The notes below the pieces were generated by a model that saw only the letters and a list, made by a program, of their open reading frames with translations, did no database searches and was not told the origin of the DNA. This document shows, piece by piece, positions 15,417-24,200 of a DNA stretch of 41,111 bases. The DNA lies in the NCBI GenBank assembly GCA_902625325.1, contig CACOAW010000010.1:1-41111 (forward strand), written 5' to 3'. The position numbers were made by a program, and so were the translations under genes. Numbering within the stretch: position 1 is the first letter of the stretch; each line of letters opens with the position of its first letter. The DNA is from an uncultured Candidatus Poseidoniales archaeon. Its GTDB lineage: Archaea > Thermoplasmatota > Poseidoniia > Poseidoniales > Thalassarchaeaceae.

Positions 15417-16493
15417 ATGACCTCAATGATTGACAAAGTAAGAGAGCTATCTCAGGGAAAGACGGTTCCAATTGCATTGGCTGGAATTATACTTTCTGCC
15501 GCGGTGCTGTGGGCCTTATTTACAGTAAGCTACGACGAGTGTGGGGATGATGATGACTGCGTTAGGATCGCCTATGAGGTAAAGGACACATACCTATTTT
15601 GGGAGGCGAACCCACAGGAGATGGCAGACAAACTTAGCGAATTGACTGGAATGAAGGTTGTAGTCTACCCAGTTTCGAATGAGGTTGCGGCAATTGAGGC
15701 TGTGGCCAATGGAAATGCCGAGATTGCCATGGTAGATGGAGCGGCAGGTTGGTTGGGTTACCAGGTTTACGACCTCGACGTTGTGGCAGTTGAGAAGAAG
15801 CCTGACGGCAGGGTTTTCTACAACGCGGCGGCTTGGGTCAAGGCTGATTCAGAAATCGCAGCAGCACACTTGGACGACGACCCTGATACGGATCCGTTCG
15901 AAATTATGAGAGGAAAGAAATCATGCCATACAGGCTGGTTGAAAAGCGCTGGAATGCTAATCCCCATGGGCTACCTCATCGGTAATGGATATGCGGAAGT
16001 GGTCGGGGATCCAAACGAAATCGAGTCATTGAGGGCGACTGTGACTAACTTCTTCAACGAGGACTCCGAAATACCAGAAGGCGGAACACAGTATTCAGGC
16101 TACAAAGGTGCCATGAAGTGTATGATGACGGGCCATGGAGACATTGCACTAGTCAAGGATACAGCTTATCGCCTGTATTGCGATGAAAACGATGATGGAA
16201 TCGCAGACGGACCAGATTGGTGTCTCGAGCTCGATGAGTTGGTAATGCTTCCTTCCTTCGGACAGGCTCCCAGCCATCCAGTTATGTACGATCCTGCCAG
16301 GATGGACCAAGAGACAATGCTTGTAATCCAGGAAGCCCTACTCGCTCTCGACGATGATGCTGAAGGGCGTGAAATTCTCAACGACGTTCTCAACACGGCA
16401 GGGATGGTCGCTAGTACTGGAGATGAGCATCTGGGTACTTATTCAGACGCGGTTTCAAATGTACCAGGGATTCAGGCCTACATAGAGAAGTAG
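15417..16493 (+). CDS. Transferrin-like single-lobe substrate-binding protein of an ABC importer
   Basis: A membrane-anchored (helix at about residues 17-36) extracytoplasmic protein of 358 aa. By fold it belongs to the PhnD/transferrin group of binding proteins. It contains GKKSCHTGWLKSAG at 166-179 and GYKGAMKCMMTGHGDIALVK at 228-247, close to transferrin's GKKSCHTGLGRSAG and [20 protein letters not shown]. All four transferrin Fe3+ ligands are in register: Asp107, Tyr135, Tyr229 and His287 (APSHPV). The anion-site Thr172 is kept, and the anion Arg is Lys176. Cys170/Cys235 and Cys255/Cys269 match two transferrin disulphides; the second pair has identical 14-residue spacing. It is divergent from the PhnC/PhnE-type genes and shares their operator. 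It probably delivers ferric iron, not phosphonate; this is inference from ligands. Confidence 0.85.
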   Translation: MTSMIDKVRELSQGKTVPIALAGIILSAAVLWALFTVSYDECGDDDDCVRIAYEVKDTYLFWEANPQEMADKLSELTGMKVVVYPVSNEVAAIEAVANGNAEIAMVDGAAGWLGYQVYDLDVVAVEKKPDGRVFYNAAAWVKADSEIAAAHLDDDPDTDPFEIMRGKKSCHTGWLKSAGMLIPMGYLIGNGYAEVVGDPNEIESLRATVTNFFNEDSEIPEGGTQYSGYKGAMKCMMTGHGDIALVKDTAYRLYCDENDDGIADGPDWCLELDELVMLPSFGQAPSHPVMYDPARMDQETMLVIQEALLALDDDAEGREILNDVLNTAGMVASTGDEHLGTYSDAVSNVPGIQAYIEK

Positions 16494-16501
16494 GGTCCTA
16501 A

Positions 16502-17680
16502 ATGAGAAGTTGGTTAATTGTCTCTTTCCTGGTGATGACCTGTCCTTTTGCTGGTTGTCTTGCTGGCGAGGACGAGTTTGTCTGGCCTGAGCCTGATAAT
16601 TGGGATTGTTCCATTGAGCCAAGTTACAACTTATCCTGCAGCGTGTACTTAGAGGGATTAAGCAGCCCAATATTCTCCCTAAATCATCCAGAGGACGATG
16701 AGTTGTGGATAGTTGAATTATCAGGTCGAATTAGCTCATGGAACGGAGAAGTAACTTCTGAAGTTGCAGACCTAGGCACGATAGTCAGCGACTGTCACGT
16801 GGAACAGGGGCTCCTCGGCATGGCATTCGCCCAATCTTCCAATAGCAGCCATTCTGTACTTCTATCCTACATAGAGGAGGGAAGCTGCGATGGCCCAAAT
16901 GATTCCGACCTTTTGCTGTCCTCCGCCTCGATTAGTTCTGACGGGACCATAGACATGGCAAGCATTACCAAACTCAAGACTGTTGAACAACCCTTCAGAA
17001 ACCACAATGGAGGCCATCTATTGAACATAGGGGATAATCAGTATCTTTGGGGTCTAGGCGATGGTGGAAGCGGTTATGATCCGGATGGAAATGGACAGGA
17101 TCCATACACCGAACTGGGCTCCATACTCTACTTTTCCTTCACGGACGGGGAAGTTAATCCTGTTCTGCAAGATGGTTTAGGGGATCCTTTCGTTCTCCAT
17201 TACGGATTGAGGAATCCTTGGAGATTTGACTTGGATAGTGAAGACAGACTATGGATCGCGGATGTAGGCCAGAGCTGCTGGGAAGAAATCAATCTAGTGT
17301 CCATGGATATTCAAGCAAACTTGGGTTGGGCCGATATGGAGGGAAGCAAGCCTATGAGTGGTGATCCATGCAACACAGAGTATGCGAATTACACCGTCGA
17401 TGAGGAGTACACAATACCTGTGGCGTCATACCCACACACCGGCGGGAACTGCTCAATTACTGGTGGATTCTGGATGGACTGGGGGCCGGAAGATCTCAGA
17501 GATGGTTATCTGTACGGGGATTTCTGTAGTGGTTCAATTTGGATTCTCAAGGAGGAAAATGGGGGCTGGATGCAGAATTACGTTGGTTCGAGCGGTGGGA
17601 TGATTGTCGGATTTGGCCAAGGATTGAATGATGAGCTTCTCGCCTTCCACTGGACGGGGGAAATTGTCCAAATTGGTTGA
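16502..17680 (+). CDS. PQQ-dependent sugar-dehydrogenase-like lipoprotein (GSDH/HHIP beta-propeller)
   Basis: A 392-aa exported lipoprotein; the signal ends in FAGC with Cys19 lipidated. The body is a six-bladed propeller of the soluble glucose/sorbosone dehydrogenase family. It shows EQGLLGMAF at 101-109, RNHNGGHLL at 166-174 (His168 matches the usual catalytic His), LGDGGSGYDP at 185-194, YGLRNPWRFDLD at 234-245 and LWIADVGQ with EEIN at 250-263. PQQ binding is likely but not proven, and no PQQ-synthesis genes are seen. It begins 8 bp after the transferrin-like gene, so the two are probably cotranscribed from the iron-box promoter. The physiological substrate is unknown. Confidence 0.85.
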   Translation: MRSWLIVSFLVMTCPFAGCLAGEDEFVWPEPDNWDCSIEPSYNLSCSVYLEGLSSPIFSLNHPEDDELWIVELSGRISSWNGEVTSEVADLGTIVSDCHVEQGLLGMAFAQSSNSSHSVLLSYIEEGSCDGPNDSDLLLSSASISSDGTIDMASITKLKTVEQPFRNHNGGHLLNIGDNQYLWGLGDGGSGYDPDGNGQDPYTELGSILYFSFTDGEVNPVLQDGLGDPFVLHYGLRNPWRFDLDSEDRLWIADVGQSCWEEINLVSMDIQANLGWADMEGSKPMSGDPCNTEYANYTVDEEYTIPVASYPHTGGNCSITGGFWMDWGPEDLRDGYLYGDFCSGSIWILKEENGGWMQNYVGSSGGMIVGFGQGLNDELLAFHWTGEIVQIG

Positions 17681-17694
17681 GAAGCCAATTTTTA

Positions 17695-19731
17695 ATGCCA
17701 ACCATGATGTCCTATGGATTCGGGATGATTACAGTGGACAGGAAGGCGTTTAGGTCTACAGGATTGATTTTTGCATGTATTGCGATGTTCATTTCCTCGA
17801 CACATCTCCCTTTCGAACATCTCCAAATTGATAAAACAAAAATGGAACAGTTCGGCGGTGGGGGATCACTGGAAGAGCAATGCGGCTCGATAACATTCGA
17901 GGATATTTTCATTTATAATCAAGCAATTTTCGAAGTTCGGGTGAACGATGACTGGCAGACTGCTGAAGTGGATGCCAGAGCATGGATTAACTGGTCCTTG
18001 GCCGATGACATCAGATCCGATCTAGATGCATTCCTAGAGGGGATCGTGCCCTCTGGAGGTGATGGCTGGTTGTCATCGGATGAGATTGAAGCCATGGTCT
18101 CAATTGCCGCGGACTGTCTTGAGTACAGTATCACTCGTATTGGGATCAGAGACGGCTCCCCCCATAGAGGAGGAGTTGGTGTGGACTGGATGAACACCTC
18201 ATGGGAGAGCGACCAAACCACCATAGGTCACTTCAACGGAGTTCCCGAGAGGCATTCAGAAATTAGAGACTGTCAGGGATTCAGCCAGGAGGGTTGTTTC
18301 GAGGTTCCAGTTGTTCCATCGAGCACTAGAGACTGTGACGTCGGGATCGACCAGTCGGCAGGAGCAGATGAGTGCAGGATCGAGCTGTGGCTAAATGCGA
18401 CTATGGTGATAGGGGGGGTCTCGGACCCCAATGACTTCACTGTAGCATTCAACTCATCCAATATGAGTAATGCTAGACTAGACTTCACCTTCCCGGTCAT
18501 GCCCGAATTGAGGATGAGCATGTGGGAAGAGTGCGAGGGGAGATTCGTGGGTCCAGACGAGGACAACCCGCAAACCGATGCCGCACCGATCAGAGGGAGT
18601 TGCATAGGAGACGGGTCAGCAAGTTACGATCTTCGAACCAATGATGACGGGAGCCTCACTTACAGGATAGATTCGAACTTCTCTAGGGAGAATTGGCCTT
18701 TGGGCGAGGACGTCTTCGCTGACTTCACAACTTCTCCGGTCCCAACTAATGAACCCCCTGAATGGACCCAGAATGCACCTGTTAACGGAAGCTGGTTCCC
18801 TGTCTTCGAAGATGGCCCCAACAAGTTGTCAACATGGGAAGAAATTGCATCTTGGTTTGATGATGAATCCGGAGTAGCGAGCCTGCAGATTTCCTGCGCC
18901 TCTGGACAGACTGAGCTATCCCAGAGTATCGATGGGTCATTATGGATTAACGTTGATGGGATCACTCAGGTTACCTGCCAAGCCTTAGACTCCTCAGGAA
19001 AGACTTCCGGGAACAGGACATGGATAATCGGGGTGCCTGTTTCGATTTCCACAGCAAGCCTGCTTCTGGATGGGGAACACCCCCTAACGATTACGCGCTC
19101 CGAATCATGGGAACCGGAAACTACCGTTCGTCTGGCTTTGTCGCAAGATGGGCAACTAAGACAGGCAATAGAGTATAGTGGACAGAGCACGGGCACTCAT
19201 GAAGTACTAATGCCGTCCCAGGGTATTGTCCCTGGTCCGGTACATATTTGGGTTGAAGTAGTGGTTGACGAACGGTCTTTCGAAAGAACGTTCGATCTTG
19301 GAATTGTTAAGGAAAGCGAACCCCCGCTACTCACACTGGGAATAGCCACTTTCGATGGATGGATGTGGAAGGTGGAAGGTCACTACAGCGATCCAGATGG
19401 AGAGGTGGTAACTTTCACAATCGAGATTGCAGATACCGTTCACCAAGTCGAGGTCATGGGAAATACATGGGAGACTGAATGGGTGGACCTAACACCTCTC
19501 GCATTAGGTGGAGGGTATGACCAGATGATTATTGACGTGGAGATTACCGGTTGTGATCAGTCTGGGAAGTGTACCACTATTCAGACATCTATAGACACTT
19601 CAATGATCGATATCCCAGAAGTTACGGACCCATCTGAAGGTGGTGCATCTGAAACCAGCCTTCCAGCCGCAGGCATCCCCTCACTGTTGATTGCATTCTC
19701 GATCGCTATTCTCTTCAGAAGGAGATCCTAG
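17695..19731 (+). CDS. Large exported protein with C-terminal membrane anchor and RRRS tail
   Basis: About 678 aa, with an N-terminal hydrophobic segment (STGLIFACIAMFISS) as signal or anchor and a C-terminal helix (AAGIPSLLIAFSIAILF) followed by RRRS. The body is outside the cell: an N-terminal domain including WLSSDEIEAMVSIAADCLEY and repeated paired cysteines, then Ig/fibronectin-like beta domains from about residue 370. I do not recognise a catalytic motif. Start is uncertain: ATG at 17695 is taken, ATG 17704 and 17725 are in frame, and a TTG at 17677 would overlap the previous stop. It follows the PQQ-type lipoprotein closely and precedes gar1 by one base. Confidence 0.75.
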   Translation: MPTMMSYGFGMITVDRKAFRSTGLIFACIAMFISSTHLPFEHLQIDKTKMEQFGGGGSLEEQCGSITFEDIFIYNQAIFEVRVNDDWQTAEVDARAWINWSLADDIRSDLDAFLEGIVPSGGDGWLSSDEIEAMVSIAADCLEYSITRIGIRDGSPHRGGVGVDWMNTSWESDQTTIGHFNGVPERHSEIRDCQGFSQEGCFEVPVVPSSTRDCDVGIDQSAGADECRIELWLNATMVIGGVSDPNDFTVAFNSSNMSNARLDFTFPVMPELRMSMWEECEGRFVGPDEDNPQTDAAPIRGSCIGDGSASYDLRTNDDGSLTYRIDSNFSRENWPLGEDVFADFTTSPVPTNEPPEWTQNAPVNGSWFPVFEDGPNKLSTWEEIASWFDDESGVASLQISCASGQTELSQSIDGSLWINVDGITQVTCQALDSSGKTSGNRTWIIGVPVSISTASLLLDGEHPLTITRSESWEPETTVRLALSQDGQLRQAIEYSGQSTGTHEVLMPSQGIVPGPVHIWVEVVVDERSFERTFDLGIVKESEPPLLTLGIATFDGWMWKVEGHYSDPDGEVVTFTIEIADTVHQVEVMGNTWETEWVDLTPLALGGGYDQMIIDVEITGCDQSGKCTTIQTSIDTSMIDIPEVTDPSEGGASETSLPAAGIPSLLIAFSIAILFRRRS

Positions 19732-19732
19732 A

Positions 19733-20227
19733 ATGAGCTTCTCGGGAAGAGTGGATCGTGAGTCTCATGAGGGAGGCCTGCTGATTTCCTTCGAAGGGAG
19801 GCCTCCTCGTCTCGGTGCCAGAATGAGAGTTAGGGGCGGTAAGATATTGGGAAAGGTGGAGACTGTTTTAGGCCCCATCCAGTCTCCTCTGATTCACGTA
19901 TATCCCCTTTACGACGGAATAGACTCGAGGGCATCTGTAGGATCCCCCGTCGAGATAGCCCCTCGGGAAAATTCACGAAAGAGTCGCCCAAGGGGAAACT
20001 ATGGCAGAGGAAACAGGAACAATAAGAGCCCCAGGGGAAAATCTGGAGGACGAGGGAGGCATGATTCAAGGGATAGCAAGAGGGGAGGGAATTCCGGTAG
20101 AGGAAACAATCACTACAGAAGAGGGAGAAAGGGTAAACCGAGGATTTCCGGTAAATCAGGACGGAGGTCACACAGTCCCGGCAGGAGGAGAGGACCCAGG
20201 AGGGAAGGTAGGGGCAAGAGGCGTTAG
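19733..20227 (+). CDS. gar1: H/ACA RNP protein Gar1 with Arg/Gly-rich C-terminal tail
   Basis: Gar1 is a core protein of H/ACA guide RNPs that pseudouridylate rRNA. Residues 1-78 form the Gar1 beta-barrel: MSFSGRVDRES at the start, PPRLGARMRVRG, then GKVETVLGPIQSPLIHVYPL at 40-59, where the G-P-x-x-S-P motif is diagnostic. Residues 79-164 are a strongly basic, low-complexity tail rich in Arg, Gly, Asn and Ser (for example RPRGNYGRGNRNN). Most archaeal Gar1 proteins are short and lack such a tail, whereas eukaryotic Gar1 carries GAR domains. The start is ATG 19733 with GGAG about 9 nt upstream, one base after the previous stop; the longer frame from 19691 lies within the preceding gene. Confidence 0.85.
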   Translation: MSFSGRVDRESHEGGLLISFEGRPPRLGARMRVRGGKILGKVETVLGPIQSPLIHVYPLYDGIDSRASVGSPVEIAPRENSRKSRPRGNYGRGNRNNKSPRGKSGGRGRHDSRDSKRGGNSGRGNNHYRRGRKGKPRISGKSGRRSHSPGRRRGPRREGRGKRR

Positions 20228-20271
20228 CCCAGCACCCGAGCATTCTTCATCGAGGGTATTCTGCGAATCTC

Positions 20272-21255
20272 ATGACGGAGAGTGCCGAGATGATGTGGCT
20301 GGATGCCATAGAAGCCAATGAGGCGGGAGATAGGACGACTGCTCTATCTCTCGCCGAAGATGTGGTTTCTATTGACGAGAGTCACGCAGATGCTTGGTTT
20401 GCTATCGCTCAGTGGGTGCTGCCAGTAGACTCTAGGGGGAAGCAGCAGATGCCTGACATGATTCAGTCATCCAAGTCCATGGCTGCAAGCAGTAAGGCTG
20501 TCGAGCTGGATCCCGATAACGAGCATGCATGGAGGATTGGGGGAGAAATCATAGTCGCTCACTTGGGAATGCTGGAACACGGACTAAAATGGTGGGAAGA
20601 CCGGAAGGGGGTTGCTCCAAGTGATGTCCTTCCCTACTTCGAACAGATTTCCATTCTCATAAGGATGGGGTGCTTCGAGCAAGCTGGAGAATTTCTGGAA
20701 GTCCTAGATAGAATGGTAGAAAAACAACCCAGCAAGTCTCTCGAGACTAGGGCAAAGAGACTCAGAATAATCTACGAGGAGCAGAGTTCTATGGAGGAGG
20801 AGCTGTCTTTCGAGCCACAGAACAGCAATGATGAATCGTGGGGGCTAATCAGCAGGATGAGGAAGAAGAAGCCACTGACTGAGACTTACTTCCTGCTGAT
20901 GTTCGTCATGCCAATAGTGTTCTTGTTGGGATCACTTGCGTCTTATTTGTTCGCAGGTATACCATATGCCACTGTGATTGTGATGCTGACTGTTGTTACC
21001 CTGTACTTCGTTGTGATTAACCTCTCTAGGAGGCTCTTGCTGAAGCTGAATCGTCCAGAGTCCTTCCTCAATAGGGCAATAGACACGGAGAGCTCCAGCG
21101 GAAAGGTCTGCGTACCCGAAGAAATCAGGTCATCCAAGCTTTACACGTACGTCATAGGAAAGAGGACCCCTGCCTTCCAAGAAAGGCTGAAGCTAATCGA
21201 GGAGTCGGGGGAGGCCCTGCCACGGAAGTGGAGGCCCTCGGTACCCGAACTCTGA
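20272..21255 (+). CDS. TPR-like membrane protein
   Basis: A 327-aa protein of unknown function. Residues about 4-165 are helical TPR-like repeats, e.g. MWLDAIEANEAGDRTTALSL, then AVELDPDNEHAWRIGGEI, and CFEQAGEFLEVLDRMVEK. A charged linker follows, then two membrane helices at about 206-227 and 231-251, and a soluble C-terminal segment of about 75 residues. There is no signal peptide, so the TPR domain is predicted to be cytosolic. Start is ATG 20272; no clear Shine-Dalgarno is visible. It ends exactly where the convergent giant surface gene ends. Such proteins usually scaffold protein complexes; the partner cannot be read here. Confidence 0.75.
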   Translation: MTESAEMMWLDAIEANEAGDRTTALSLAEDVVSIDESHADAWFAIAQWVLPVDSRGKQQMPDMIQSSKSMAASSKAVELDPDNEHAWRIGGEIIVAHLGMLEHGLKWWEDRKGVAPSDVLPYFEQISILIRMGCFEQAGEFLEVLDRMVEKQPSKSLETRAKRLRIIYEEQSSMEEELSFEPQNSNDESWGLISRMRKKKPLTETYFLLMFVMPIVFLLGSLASYLFAGIPYATVIVMLTVVTLYFVVINLSRRLLLKLNRPESFLNRAIDTESSSGKVCVPEEIRSSKLYTYVIGKRTPAFQERLKLIEESGEALPRKWRPSVPEL

Positions 21256-24200
21256 TCAGCCACCGCCTCCCTTATTCTGCTGCGAGTAGTACTGCGCATA
21301 GTATTGCGTGGCATACTGCCTTGCCATCTGCTCTTCATATCCCTGTGCCACGAGCTGTTGCACGTAAGCCTCAACTGGGTCCATCTGCTCAACTCCACCG
21401 AATGACTCCACGGAATCCTGCTGATCAGACCCCCCGCGCCCTCTCATGAACATCATCGTGGCTCCGAGAACGGCAATTAGCAGTAGTGCCCCTATTCCAG
21501 CAAACATCAGAGTGGATGCACCCCCACTACTTCCCTCATTGCCATCCTGTTCCTCATTGGACCTAGGGACGGTATACAGAGTGATTTGGTCATCGACGAC
21601 GTAAGCACCCTCTGTGAGCTTGATGTGGATGACACCTACGTTCCCTTCTGTTTCTAGATACTTGTGGGATATGTTGAGTGTCAGGAAATACTGATCGCCG
21701 TCGCATAGCCCTTCCTGCCAGTCGAACCTTCCTAACGCCTTCTGGGCGGTCTTGATTCCATCGCTCTTACCGAATATCGAGAGGTCATCCAATGAGGCCT
21801 CTACCTTGACGTCGCAATCCGCACTAGCGTCGTTGTCGACTACGGTTCCCGTGATGTTGATTATGTCAGACTCCAATCCGTTGAATGACTCTCCGTCTGC
21901 CGTCGCGATGCTATCGAACTGAACCTCTGGGGGAGCATCTCCGAACATCTCTCCAACTACCTCGAAGAAGACTCTAGTTGGTTGCTCGTTCCTCTGGTCC
22001 CTCTTATCGTAAACGGTAAGTTCGACCATTATGGTGTTCTCTCCTGCAGTTAGATTCCTGAATGTGTAGGTCCACTCTACTTGGCTGCCTGGCAACTCGT
22101 AAGACTGCACGTTGTCACCGTCTCCATTTACTGACCAAGTGAACTTTCCAATTCCAGTTCCGATATCGCTACTCTTGGCAGAGGAGAATCGAATGCTAGT
22201 GTCTCCGGTGTCAGATAGCCTGACTCGGTACTTGGGAGAATCGACCATTATCCAGTTGCCGTTTTCATCCTGCTTTCCTGTCGGTGTCTGCTGATATCCG
22301 ACGAACTCGACGAAATCGGTGAAGGATGAGTCCTCCACGATCTCGATATGAGCTTCTGGAGGCGTGCTGTCAGCGTTGATATCGTTAGTGTACAAGGAGA
22401 TGTTGGTTATCCTTGTATTCCCGTAGGAGTCGTGAAGGAACAACCAGATTCTCCACTCTGCATCGATCTTGCACCCTAGTTCGGCATTCTCATCTGGGAC
22501 GCAGAATATGGCTGTAGCAGGCTGCGAGGAGTTCGAACTGTGCACGTGGTTGTTTTCGCTTCCCAGGGACTGTCCGTCCCAACCAGTTACTGCCTCACCG
22601 TTAGCAGACTCAATCAACCAGTCTGCATGAATCCCTGGCACGTCCGTCTCAAATCCGAACTCCAGCTCCGCAGAGCTCTTGATTGCCTTCCTGGCGTAGG
22701 CTCCGGTGAGTACGTCGATGGATTGGACTTCACCGTCAATAGTTAGCTCGAAGCCTTCTCCTGCTATTTCTAATCCATCTGGGTATGGGGTCAGGTGGAA
22801 GTCAAGGAGGTTAGACAGCATTGCGAAGTTTGGGCCTCCGAATGGCTGTGAGACAGCGGGATTTTCTACATCTATTGTAGTGATAATCATCCCTCCCTCC
22901 TGTACATTGCAAGTCGAAAGAAGAGATTGGCTGGGGTTATCCGAGTCGCGGATTATCGTATGGAAAGTACCCCCGTCACTTATTTTCCCGCCTTCAGTTC
23001 CGCCTGGAGCTCCGTCCGCACATACCTGTGGTATGTTATCTGGTTTGACTTGATTCAGGTCAAGTGCCGACAATGCTACGTGCGTCCCCCCATTTATTCC
23101 CGACAGGGATGATGGGTCGATTCCAGACATCAGGGGATGATAGGGATCTATCAGGCTCACGTTCTCCGATAACACCCTATGATCCACCGTGTCATTATGG
23201 TGGTCCCTCATCACTACGTTCATTCCAAATGGTAGCCGGTCTGGGGAATTCGGATTCTGTATGTCTTCGTAGTCCGAATAGTATGGCCCTAGATGTACCT
23301 GAAGAGTTCCTCCCTTTTGCATGAAACTGATTAGAGTCTCAGTCATTGTGAGGTCTGCGTTATCAGGGTTGGGAGTGCCCAGAAGCTCGTAGTAGTCGCC
23401 GTACTCGACGTTGTAATCAGTCTGCCATGGAAGCAGAACCTTGGAGTAGTGCTCAAGCCAGTCCTCCATTCCGTAAGTGTTCCAGTCCACCACTTCGAAT
23501 TGTGTGTATGTCTTGTTCATCGAGGATAGGTCCTGCTTGACCCTTTGCAGTCTGTTCTGGTCAGTGGGGTTGGAGAGGATTGCGACGTCAATGTTGTCGA
23601 GGAACTCGATCGAGAAGAACCTCTCATTACCAGAGAGCTCTCCAGTCCCTACCAATGTGGATTGGAAGCTGATGTTGTAGGTATGGGAATCGAACCACAA
23701 GTCATAGGGAGCCGTCCAGTTAGCCTGGTCCCTCTGGTGCGGGTCTAGAACGAAAGGTCCATTGTCGGATGGCTCCTCATATACGGTCTGACCCGTGTCC
23801 TCGTCCACTATCTTCATGGTCACCTCGTAGATTCCCTCTATTACACCGTTTAGCATTGGAACAGCAAAGTTGTGCGATTGCTGGCCTTGCGGGTTGGTAG
23901 AGTATACGCAGGAGTAGACCGCATCGGCGACGCAGTCGAGAACATCCGCCTGGAGCAGCGTGATGTCAGCATTAGCGATCTCGAACAGAATGGTAGATAC
24001 GTTGTTCGCCTGGCTGATTTCCGGCTTGTCGAACCAATTGGTACTATTGTCCGTGTTGTTGTATATGGTCATGAGGTCAATCCTGTAGAGTCCACTCTCG
24101 AAGTCATGGACCCCCATGTCAATGACTCTCTTCTGAGCAGCATCCATTCCAGTTACTGTCTCTGTGTATGTACCATCATCATCGAAAGTGTAATCATCAA

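Noticed and set aside
13798-16493. Annotation as a phosphonate/phosphite ABC transporter (PhnCDE)
   Set aside because: The ATPase and permease do belong to the PhnC/PhnE families, but the binding protein keeps transferrin iron ligands and disulphides and no phosphonate catabolic gene is nearby.
20001-20321. 106-aa ORF in another frame across the Gar1 tail
   Set aside because: Produced by the purine-rich RG tail codons; the Gar1 frame is continuous with a recognised domain and a good ribosome-binding site.
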